Shown here piece after piece: positions 54,526 through 64,000 of a stretch of DNA of 64,000 nucleotides (its first letter is position 1; the number at the start of each line of letters is the position of its first letter). The translations under genes and the position numbers were made by a program. The DNA is from Circinella umbellata (taxonomy: Eukaryota > Mucoromycota > Mucoromycetes > Mucorales > Lichtheimiaceae). The stretch spans positions 806,001-870,000 of the forward strand of contig JAIWNF010000011.1 in NCBI GenBank assembly GCA_025093555.1, read 5' to 3'. The notes below the pieces were generated by a model. The model was not told the DNA's origin. It ran no database searches and saw only the letters and a program-made list of their open reading frames with translations.

Positions 54526-57247
54526 ATTATTATCGATAAGGTATATACATAAACTCTTTTGGACAATCGAATCTATATTGCTGGATGTTCTCATGAATGT
54601 TGTTATAGATGGAAGTAATGGTTTCGATTTCTCATACGTACGTAATCATGCTAATATAAAATCCTCGACCAGTATACCAGATATATTTTCCATCCAATAA
54701 CATACTCAATCCCTGTTATATATTTCTCTCTCTCTTTTTGTCGTTTATATTATAAATAGTACAGTGTATTTGGGGCTGTTCAGAAATTATATATCAAAAT
54801 ATTATTTAATGTAGCGGTGTTGTCCATTCTTATCTGACAGAATACAGTGTTCTGCTGATTAATGATCTAAAATAAATGTATTTATACATAAACCTAGTAT
54901 TCTTTACATATCAGATTGGATCCAGACGGGTGGATGATGATGTAAGCATCTTTTGGTAGATATACAGTTGAAGTAGAAAGAAGAGTCATTATATACTAAT
55001 AAATCAAGCAAAATAAATAGAAGTAACCAGTAATCAATTTTTAGTTTAGAAAGTAAGAATTGTCACAGTAACTGATTTCTTTTTTTGTATGTAATTATTG
55101 CATAGAAACACCGTCAAAAATCAATACGTATCACACTTAAATTGTTTGACCAGAGAGAGAAAAAACAACGCTATCAATGAACAATGGTACGTAATTGAAG
55201 AAAAAGTACACCATAACTTTTATAATTTCTCAATTGATATCAAAATAATAAGACTGATAATAATGGCTTGTTTATCCATTGAAGAGAAGATAATGGATGA
55301 TAAAATAAAATAGAGAAAAGTGTTGTGAACTCGGAACTCGGGAAATTGTGTGAACTAAAGATCTTTTTGAAAACTAAAATCGAAGAGCTATTTATAACTA
55401 AAAATATAAGTGAAGGGAATTCACATAATGATAGAATTGTTATTAAGTAAAATAAATGAAGAAACAATTTGTTGTTATTCTTTGATGAAATAATTTCATT
55501 CAGTGAGAAAATCTTCAATGAATATAATATAAAAGGAAATATTGGCTGATTAAAAAATTGGGCGTACGTAACAACATATGTTCGTATATGTATATGTAGC
55601 TTATGCTTGCAAAAATGTCAAAAACAATAACATATTATTGCGGTTATAAATGACAATGAATGCGTTGGTAACTTTTTTACTTCCTCCACTTTTTACCGAT
55701 TGTTTCACAGCCGACTCCGAAGAAAGCACGGACCCTCTTAAAACACTCAGTTAAACTACAATATGGTATACGGAGAATAGTTGCATTAAAAAAAATAAAC
55801 GGAAACGTAATATACGTAATGTTTTTTCTCTAAAGCTTTTTAATATGTATCTTTTTGGATAATGTTTTCTTTTTTTTTTATGTTGAATTGAAAAAAAAAA
55901 GCAGATGGTTCCTAGCTTATGTAGATATTGTATTATAAAGTTAATAAGGAGTTTTACTCTTTTTCACAACATCAAAACTCTAATACGTATTAACTTTATA
56001 TCTTGACAATGGTTTTTATTTCTCTATACTGGTCTTTAAAATATTAAATATGATAATAATAAATGTAACGTGGTCGGGGGAGTAACGTATATCCATTTCA
56101 CTCATATCGCTAGATAGACTATATTAATGAATGTTTCAAATAAAAAAAAATTCTTAATTACACAGCAACCTGTTGGGTTATTGTTGGGAAATATTGTAAA
56201 AGGGTGTATTCACAGTATTTATTTTATCAAAACCCTCAAGACATGATTTACACCAATCTTGGATAAATATAACACTTGATTTGCAAACAAAACAATACGT
56301 TTATTGATGACCAAAAAAATCTATGGAGTTGTTTTTAACGGAGGTAGTAAAATATCAGATAATTTTCATGTAAAAATTATTATTGCATTCCTGTCCATAT
56401 TAATTCAGAGTTATTATTTGTAATGTTCTCATTCAATGAATATAATATTAAGAAAGAAAGAAAGCTATGCAAAAGGACATTTTCTTTTTTTGGAAAATCA
56501 TATAATCATTAATTATCATTTTGAGAACCGTGGGAAATTGGATGACCATCCTAGCATTAATCCAAGAAAAGAAGTACTTTATCAGCGATTTTGAAAAAGA
56601 AAAGTGGGAGATCCCCTTTTTTTAAAAAACAAAAAATGCTCCTTTCTAAATAAAAAATGGATTTTGTTGGTTTTATTTCTTACATGACCCTTCTTTTTTT
56701 CAGGAGAATCGTCCATTCGTTCAAATATAAGATATGAATCTCTCTGCACTCATGTTTCATATGTATTTAAGCAAACTCATTCTATCTATTTCTATTTAGA
56801 TAAATCGGGGATGCATGAAATGTTACGTATTAGGATGATCCCCACATCTTCTAACGAAGACAACAAACAAAAACAGAAAAAGGTAGAAAATATATAAAAA
56901 GAGGGATTATGGTTAACTCTTTGGGTTATTAAATAACATATGACAAACCTTTTTTAAATCCATATGTAATTATGTATGATTGAAACCTAAAGGGTAAAAG
57001 AAAGAACTTTTTTTTAGTAAAAAAAAAAACAGGGTACAGTTTTTCAGTCATAATGAAATAATTATACTTCTTTTCACATGTAACATTTTGCTGAGTAAGA
57101 TTATTCAATGCTGACATATCGCTTAATGAAATATTTCATCTTCAGTGAACAAATAATAATCTTTCCGCCTCTTTTTTTATTTATTTTGTTTTTTTATTTT
57201 TTATATTCTTTTTTTTTATTCCTTTTTATTCCTGTCAAAAAAAAGTT
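54526..57247. other. Right part of gene-poor repeat island
   Basis: About 2.7 kb of AT-rich DNA without a supportable gene. It includes copy B of the inverted repeat at 55668-55753. The frames at 55098-55313 and 55240-55518 are Lys/Ile-rich translations of AT-rich DNA. The final 200 bases contain T-rich tracts and are probably the RIB3 promoter. Confidence 0.55.
55668..55753 (+). repeat. ~86-bp dispersed repeat, copy B (inverted to copy A at 50572)
   Basis: Matches the reverse complement of 50572-50654 with a few substitutions and one-base gaps. It begins GTAACTTTTTT and ends CACTCAGTTA. The outer end is adjacent to TA, as in copy A. Confidence 0.8.
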
Positions 57248-58290
57248 ATGGTAAACATGCCACAAAAGTGTGAAGAATACGAATTTAACTCGGTTGAAGA
57301 TGCTCTTAAAGACTTTGGTAAGTTTATATTCTTATTCTTCATAAACCTACCCTTTTTTTGTTTTGTTTTGTTTCGTTTTGTTTCACGAGTGCGTGTTCTT
57401 TAATTGTGGGGAAAGAATGAAAAAGTATAATGTAATTTTTTAAGTTGACATTATCCTTTATTATTCTTATTATCTAGCTGAAAACAAGTTTGTTATTGTC
57501 ATGGACAATGAAGACCGAGAAAATGAAGGTGATTTAATTATTGCAGGTCAATCAATTACAACTGAACAAATGGCATTCTTAATTCGCTATTCCAGGTAAA
57601 AAGAAATAAACGAAAGAAAAAAGAGGGAGAAGGAGGAGGAGAAATAATATGTCGTGTGTGTACATGCTTATATCAATTTTGATAAACAATAATATGATTA
57701 ACATGTCAAAAACTCACGTGCTATGGGTTGTGTGTGGGAAGAAGGGATGACAAGGTTTTAAACGTTGAATGAAGAAGAGTAGGGATAATTGATCTCATTA
57801 CTGTTTCGAATATGTGTTATATAGTGGATATATTTGTGTACCAATGAAAGCAGATCGTTTGGAAGAACTTCAATTACCTTTGATGGTAGAAAGAAACAGT
57901 GAACTTATGAAGACAGCATATACAGTTTCGTGTGATTATATTCATGGTACCACTACAGGTATTTCCGCTCACGATCGTGCCATGACTGCTCGTAAATTAG
58001 CAGATCCAACCAGTAAACCTGAAGATTTCTCTCGTCCTGGTCACATTTTACCATTACGCGCTGTTGCTAATGGTGTTTTGGATCGATTTGGACATACAGA
58101 AGCTGGTGTTGATTTATGTAAATTAGCAGGTGTTCCACAAGTTGCTTGTATTGGTGAATTACTTAAAGAAGATGATCCACAAGGAGGAATGGCTCGTCGT
58201 GATGATTGTTTTGCATTTGGTAAAAAACATGGTATCAAAATGATTACTATTAAGGATTTAATTGCCTATAGACAACGTGTGGGTCTGTAA
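57248..58290 (+). CDS. RIB3: 3,4-dihydroxy-2-butanone 4-phosphate synthase
   Basis: It converts ribulose 5-phosphate to dihydroxybutanone phosphate plus formate, supplying the four-carbon unit of riboflavin. Exons: 57248-57317, 57478-57595 and 57825-58290, giving 217 residues, normal for the monofunctional fungal enzyme. Key motifs: [19 protein letters not shown] (acidic metal-binding loop), [57 protein letters not shown] and GMARRDDC. The metal/substrate residues Asp, Glu and His are in place. There is no GTP cyclohydrolase II domain, so it is the separate Rib3 type and not the bacterial RibBA fusion. A second in-frame ATG three codons downstream could also start translation. Confidence 0.96.
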
Positions 58291-59575
58291 AAAAAAAGTT
58301 CATTCTTCTTTTATTATTATTATAATTATTTTACCATGTATTTTGTCAACATTTCCTTCTTACCTCTCTTTTTCTCTCCTCTCACCTTTTTTTTCTTCCA
58401 ATATATTATATATATATATATATAACGTAACAAACTCAATTAATATTTCAATCAAACATTTCCATCAAGAATTATATAATTTGAATACGGCAACCCCTCC
58501 CCTCCCTCCACCTTTTTTTATTATTATTATTATTTTGTTCATTTGAGTCATCCTTTTATTCCATATATGTACCTCTCCCCCTCTTTTTTTTCTTTTCATC
58601 TTTGTAAATAGACCTTATTAGCATAACTTTTAGTAAAAGGCTGATAAACCTATTAGATTATCTATTTTGCTTTTATATTTTATATCATAATCATTGTTTG
58701 GTATCGACAAAGAAATACAATGTACGGAACTTATAATAGCCATTCTAAAGGAAGGAAGGAACTAACTGGATCAATATTAGTAATATACTTTTTTATTATC
58801 ATCATTGTTACACAAGTCCCTCTGATATTCATAAACCAACTTTTTGATCTCCTGTACGGATTATACATGTGTATAAAAGAAACAAAACATGAAAAAAAAA
58901 AGAAAACTATATGGACAACATTTTAATCGTTTAGAAAAGTGTCCTTTCGGATCCATGGGCGGACCTACGGATGATCGGGTAAATCCTCTCCGATGAGTCT
59001 GTCCTGAAATAGTGAAATGACGTGAAGCTGTGTAATTATTAATTCATATTTGATGGGACTGATATCTTCTCTTTAGAAAGAAAATTACCATACGTGCCAG
59101 AAATAAAATAATTGTGCAAGTACATTTTAGCTATTGATTCAAATACACAGGAATACGTACGTACGTAGCTTGACTTAATAAAATCATGGTTTTGAAGAAA
59201 AACAAATAGAATAGTTTATAATATTTTTTAATAGAATGGATGATGAAATGATACATTGAAAAAATAAAATAACAACATATAAGAAACATATATGTAAATG
59301 TGCATGTTGGTATTGATATGTTGTGTAGAAAATACAGAAATAGTATACGTTTTGACCTTGTAAGAGCCACAAAAAAAAAAGAAAAAGAAGAATGAGAATA
59401 ATAAAATAAGAGTTCTTAATATATAATGCATATAGAATCTTTCAATCTTGTTTCTCATTTTTGCATATGAATGATATGAAAGAAATATTTTAATATGTAG
59501 TTCATGGTGTTATGATGATAATAGTTATGATAGAATGAATGTTGAAAAGGGGGTAAAGGGGGGAGGGGAAAGAGC
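58291..59575. other. Convergent intergenic region
   Basis: Located between the ends of RIB3 (+) and the RING gene (-). AT-rich with TTA and TA simple repeats. It includes a short GC-richer island at about 58945-59015 of unknown nature. No gene is supported; frames such as 58720-58926 and 59131-59370 are hydrophobic translations of AT-rich DNA. Confidence 0.5.
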
Positions 59576-60302
59576 TTAACCACGACGTTTTCGTTGACGT
59601 TTGTTACTATTTGAAGCGGATTCTTTTCCTGTTTTATTTTTCGCTTCCATGGCTGCTCGACGTTTACGTGTCATCAATACTGGAACTTCCTCGTCTTCTT
59701 CTTCGTCATGATAATCCTCTTCTTCAACTTTGGATGACATTCCTTTCTTTTTATGTAAAATAGATAATGATTCACTTGATTGACTACTATTACTCGTATT
59801 ATTACTTGATGCACTTGAGTTATTACTGGAGGAGCTGTCATCTGAATCACTCGTATCGACATTTTGTTGTCTTTTACTATTCGTATCACTATTGTCGTCC
59901 AATGAACCTGAACTGTTGGAGAAACTATTATTCGATTTGGATGAATCACTGTCGTTTGAACTACTAGTATCTATGTTTTTTCTAATTCGTTGTCCTTGAC
60001 TACTATTATCACTGTCACTGTCATTATCACTGTTACTGCTGTCACTGTCATTATCACTGTTGCTGCTGTCACTGTCATTATCACTGTTGCTGCTGTCACT
60101 ATCATTACTGATACTACTGTTATTAATATTATTATTGTTGTCACTGTCACTGTCACTGTCATCATCTGAATCGTTGATATTAAATTGATATCTAGTAGAA
60201 CCGTCATTACCGCTGATACTGATACTATCGGGACTGCTGTCGTCATCTGAAGAGTAGATATTAATTTGTTGCCTAATAATATTTTGATCGCTACTGTCAC
60301 TG

Positions 60303-60337
<35 letters not shown>

Positions 60338-62067
60338 ACTACTACTGCTGCTACTGCTGCTACTGCTGCTACTGCTGCTACTGCTGCTACCGCTACTGCT
60401 GCTACTGCTGCTGCTACTACTGCTACTGCTACTGCTATCATCGCGGCTATAGCAGCCACCGGAAATATCATCAGTATCATCACTTGCATAAGACATATTT
60501 ACATCATTTCTCTGAAACATTTGAGTAACAGGACTAGAACTGAATATATAAATATAAATATAAAAATAATCAACAATTACTCAACAGCAAAGCAAAAGGT
60601 AATAAAAATAATAATAATAATAATAATGGTAATAATTGGGTGGTTTTTTTTTCAAAGTCCCAAAATTCCAATATATTTTTATAATGTATGTACAATAACT
60701 TTTTTTTTTTTTTTTTGCTCTCACTTACGGGCCCGAAATATAAAGACTCATGTCGCTATCACTTGTATCATCCTCATCACTATCATCCATATCATCATGG
60801 GTTACTTCAACATCGGAAACAATAAAACCACCCAATCGATCATCTTCTTCATCATCACTTGAAGATGATGATGATGATGCAGAACTATCATTGTCTGATC
60901 TCGCAGCTTGTCGAAATTCTAATCCACAATTGATACAATTTCCATCTTCATCAAGTTCCCATGTGCAAGAAGGACATCTATTTCTATAATATAAATATAT
61001 ATATGTATATACATATACACATGTTAGCATAGGAACTTTTTTTTAATAAAAAAACAACTATAAAAAAATAATTATTTACACTTGATCTTCTTCATCACGA
61101 ATATGTGTATGACGCGTTCTAACAGTGAACATCCGATCTAAAAATCGTTCAAATTCTTGTACTGCTCTTTCTCTTTCTTCTGTTGATGGTTCTTCAATAG
61201 ATGATTGTGAGGCAGTAGATGGAAGTAATGATCGAATCGTACTCACTATTATTTATTTTATTTTTTGGATAAATTTGTTAATTCCCCAACTTGATCCATC
61301 CTCTTTTCCAACCTTTTTATTTCATATTTTACCTTGTAATTCAACAGTATATGCAGGTACAGGTCTTACAGCAATATCACGACGACATTGAGGACATGTT
61401 TTTTGACGTTCAAACCAAGTTGTAATACAATCTTTACAAAATGTATGTCCTAAAATATATATATTTTTTTATAATTAATATTATTCACAAGATTTATATA
61501 TGTATCACAACTTACCACATTGGAGTGTATAAGGGGAGTCAAAATAATCGACACAAATAGTACAACTAAAGGCTATTATTATTATTATGATATATAGACA
61601 AAAATTGGGGTGTCAGTTGTTTGTCTAGAATCTAAAAATAAAAAACATTATAGAGTTTTGATAATTTCAAAAATAAAACAAGACCCTTCCCCCCCCCCCA
61701 AGAAAAATGACTTACAGTCTCGGATTCGACGTGTTTGATCAAGAGTTAATGGAATGGATGAATGTGAAGTAGAGGAAGAAGAAGAAATGGCCACAGAAGT
61801 TAATGTATGGCTATTTATATTTTGACGTACGGAGTCATTAGACGTTGACAAGGATCGTGAACTATTTGAAGACTTGTCACTTTGAATGATAGGTCTATTA
61901 TTATTATTATTATCCGATGGTTGTTCTTGTTGACGTTGTAATTGGTCAAGTCGTTGTGTCACTTGATTGTTATGGTCTCGGATCTCTTGTCGAATGTGTC
62001 GTAATTCTTCAAGATTAGAACGCATTTGTTCAAGTGCCTCAGCAGTATTATTCAATTCATTAGACAT
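59576..62067 (-). CDS. RING-finger protein with zinc ribbon and Ser/Asp-rich tail
   Basis: Probably an E3 ubiquitin ligase. Exons (minus strand): 62067-61716, 61572-61516, 61449-61333, 61245-61080, 60983-60729 and 60539-59576, giving 636 residues. Residues ~5-50 form a predicted coiled coil (ALEQMRSNLEELRHIRQE). A C3HC4 RING follows at ~118-158: CTIC, then CGHTFCKDC, then CPQCRRDI, with the exon border inside CG|H. About 80 residues further on, CPSCTWELDEDGNCINCG forms a CxxC...CxxC zinc ribbon. Acidic stretches come next, then a ~250-residue low-complexity tail of Ser, Asp and Asn, with a poly-Ser run and a 9-residue tandem repeat. It ends basic (MTRKRRAAMEAK, KRQRKRRG), a likely nuclear signal. 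RING plus acidic region recalls histone-directed ligases such as Psh1, but this is only a suggestion. Confidence 0.87.
60015..60110. repeat. 27-bp coding minisatellite
   Basis: About three copies of a 27-base unit (containing GTTGCTGCTGTCACTGTC on the plus strand), encoding a repeated 9-residue Ser/Asp/Asn unit in the RING protein tail. Confidence 0.8.
60290..60440. repeat. Poly-serine AGC/AGT trinucleotide repeat
   Basis: The plus strand shows mixed CTG/CTA triplets. On the minus strand this is AGC/AGT/AGC serine codons, giving close to fifty serines with few interruptions. It is expected to be length-variable. Confidence 0.9.
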
Positions 62068-62515
62068 TGTTTATTTTTTCTCAATAATAGGATTATGAAA
62101 GAAAAGGAAAAAGTGAAAAATAAAGTGGTCAAATTAAAAAAAAAAAAAAAAGACGCGTTTCCTTTTTGTCTTTTTTAAGACTACGCGTTTTTTTTCTTTA
62201 AAAAAGCTGCGGATTTACCTTAATAGGCAAGTAGCAATTTCACAGGATTTTTTAATAATTGATCCAATAAAAATGGTTTGTTTTGTTAATGATTAAAGAA
62301 TAATAATAGTTGATAAGATAAAGAGAAAAAAAAAAGTGTGTTTTATATGTATAATTGAAAAGAGGATTCTCGTTCAATTGATGCGAAATTATTTAATGGG
62401 GAAGGGTTGTTGTTTCCTATTTAAAAATGAACAAGTTTAATTAAATAATTTCATTTTTGATATATAAAAAATATAATCTAACCTTGGGTTGATTGATATA
62501 CAAGAGGCCTTTCTT
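62068..62515. other. Spacer between RFC5 end and RING gene start
   Basis: Both neighbours are on the minus strand, so this holds the RFC5 3' untranslated region and the RING gene promoter. It contains A- and T-runs and nothing else recognisable. Confidence 0.5.
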
Positions 62516-63956
62516 TTATTTTTTTTGACTGATGATATGCCTATAATATATAATTATTATTAGTAATTTTATATATATATTTAAGTATGAATAATAACGT
62601 ACATTTTATACTCATGCATTATACTAGCAACAAATGCTTCAAGATGAAATATATGTTTTTGTCCTTTACGCATTCGATGTTCCTAAGGAAAAATAAAATC
62701 AATTCCCTCATTTTCGTATTAAATAGTATTATACTGTTCTCACTCCATATTGTATACAACTTACATGAAAAGCTGCCTTTTCAAAAATTATACGTTTCAT
62801 TTTGTCATCCATAGATTTAGCCAATTCAAATGATATATTCTAATAATAATAAAGAATATCAATCTAATCTGCTTTTCTTCTTTGTTGTCATTATTTATTT
62901 TTACCTTTATAACTAAACTAGGTTGAATACAATGTGTTATAAGACTGTAGAGTTCTTTACGAATATCTAATAATCTATATAAATAATTAATTAATTAATT
63001 AACATATATATAATATAATATATAATATAATAGAGTATCATTCAAACCTCACTTACTTTGCAGGTGTTTGTTCATCTAGAATCATTCTAGCAATTTTACT
63101 TATAACAAGTTCCCAATCTACTCTATCAGGTTTTTGTACTTCTTCCAAATTTGTTCTATATTTTTTGAAATAGTTTGATTTGAGTTTCTTAGATTCAAAG
63201 ATAATAATAATAATATTATTATTACCTTCGAACAGCTGTACTTTCCAATGCCAAGAGTGATGCTCTTAAATTACATTGAGTATGTTTTGCAATATTTTGT
63301 GCAAGTTGAGTGGGTAATACAAACTTTTCAAGTTGTGCAACAGTTTGTAATGCCGTAGAAACCTATGAATAATAAAAATTTCATTGAATATATATATATA
63401 TATCTTTTTAAATCCACTCCCTCTTTCTTATATAGATACCTCACGTTCCGAGGGTCGTGCTACACGAATAAGTAAACAACGAGATCGAACAGGTGCAATA
63501 ATTTTACTGAGACTGTTACAACATAAAATAAGTCGCATAGTAGACGTGTGTTTTTCCATAGTTCGACGAAGTGCTGCTTGTGCTTCACGTGTTAATTCAT
63601 CTGCTTGATCAATAATCACCACTATAAAATATAATAATAATTTAAAATTCCAGGGTATTATATAAAAACGTCCTTTTATTTTTAATAGTACCTTTGAATT
63701 GATGTTTTGCGTTTGCATCCAGTTGTTTTGATTGTGCTACACCTTTAATTACATCTTGAACAATAACTCGATCATACATTCCCAAATCACTAAAAAAAAA
63801 AAATAATAAATTATTATTATTGGATATACATTTCTCCCTTTTTAATTTTTTAAAAACTTACCTTGGATTTAATTCCAAATGGTAATTACTTGAAACAATG
63901 GTAAAAACCATTTTTTTACGACTTGTTGTTGCAAATTGTCGTTCGTCCACTTTAAG
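62516..63956 (-). CDS. RFC5: Replication factor C small subunit Rfc5 (3' part)
   Basis: This is a clamp-loader subunit (yeast Rfc5, human RFC3) that helps load PCNA at primer ends. Only the C-terminal part lies in the window. Nine exons on the minus strand are visible: 63956-63862, 63789-63692, 63621-63440, 63362-63226, 63155-63057, 62974-62905, 62839-62765, 62682-62612 and 62540-62516, totalling 283 codons in consistent phase. The 5' exons with the Walker A region lie beyond the right edge. Diagnostic blocks: VSSNYHLELNPSDLGMYDRV, VVIIDQADEL (degenerate Walker B, as in this subunit), AQAALRRTMEKHTSTMRLIL and IIAPVRSRCLLIRVARPS (SRC motif). The helical collar follows. The very short last exon (25 bases) gives the ending HIISQKK; reading through its donor would give a different short tail. 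Confidence 0.93.
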
Positions 63957-64000
63957 CTAAAATTTGAAAGAAATTTTAAGTTTCTTCTCTGTATAGTTGG

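Noticed and set aside
58990..59010. Hammerhead-ribozyme-like core (CCGATGAG followed by GAAA)
   Set aside because: The first core base after C is C instead of the required U, stem II between the two boxes does not pair, and no flanking cleavage triplet gives a matching stem III.
60266..60862. Long plus-strand Ala/Thr-rich frame
   Set aside because: It is the antisense shadow of the serine-repeat tail of the minus-strand RING gene.

Overview
The window is about 64 kb of AT-rich nuclear DNA from a filamentous fungus. Its genes carry many short GT...AG introns (roughly 50-150 bases), proteins with long Gln/Asn/Ser/His tracts, and fungus-specific families (Cch1, CreC-type WD40, sugar MFS carriers, Rib3, homocysteine synthase). 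The intron density, AT richness and low-complexity style suggest an early-diverging lineage such as Mucorales (Mucoromycota). That placement is inference; no rRNA or other taxonomic marker lies in the window. Most exon-intron models below were built by hand, and for every complete gene except CCH1 the summed exon lengths give an uninterrupted reading frame.

Layout. 2.0-3.4 kb: PRE2, the chymotrypsin-like proteasome subunit beta5 (+). 5.1-8.2 kb: a CreC/WDR20-type WD40 protein (+). 8.7-11.4 kb: a PHD-finger protein resembling Cti6 (-), divergent from CCH1. 12.9-23.8 kb: CCH1, the giant four-domain calcium channel (+), with two apparent single-base frame breaks. 24.4-31.8 kb: ECM29, the HEAT-repeat proteasome adaptor (+). 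34.1-37.1 kb: a sugar-porter MFS transporter with 11- and 17-base microexons (+). 38.0-38.5 kb: a decayed retrovirus-type integrase. 39.9-40.9 kb: RPS18 (uS13) (+). 43.9-46.1 kb: O-acetylhomoserine sulfhydrylase MET17 (-). 46.7-48.1 kb: a GPN2-type GTPase pseudogene that kept its introns (+). 48.8-50.2 kb: a conserved uncharacterised 299-residue protein (+). 50.2-57.2 kb: a gene-poor island with two TA-flanked inverted-repeat elements, a pair of inverted ~85-base repeats 5.1 kb apart, a G-rich tract and a possible RCC1-like relic. 57.2-58.3 kb: RIB3 (+). 59.6-62.1 kb: a RING-finger protein with an extreme Ser/Asp-rich tail (-). 62.5 kb to the right edge: RFC5, clamp-loader small subunit (-, 5' end outside the window).

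The genes are mostly unrelated housekeeping functions, as expected for a fungal chromosome arm. PRE2 and ECM29 both concern the proteasome, but nothing shows that they are co-regulated. The parts least explained by ordinary annotation are the repeat island at 50-56 kb, the intron-bearing pseudogenes, and the gene structure of CCH1. I found no convincing tRNA, rRNA, snRNA or CRISPR array.
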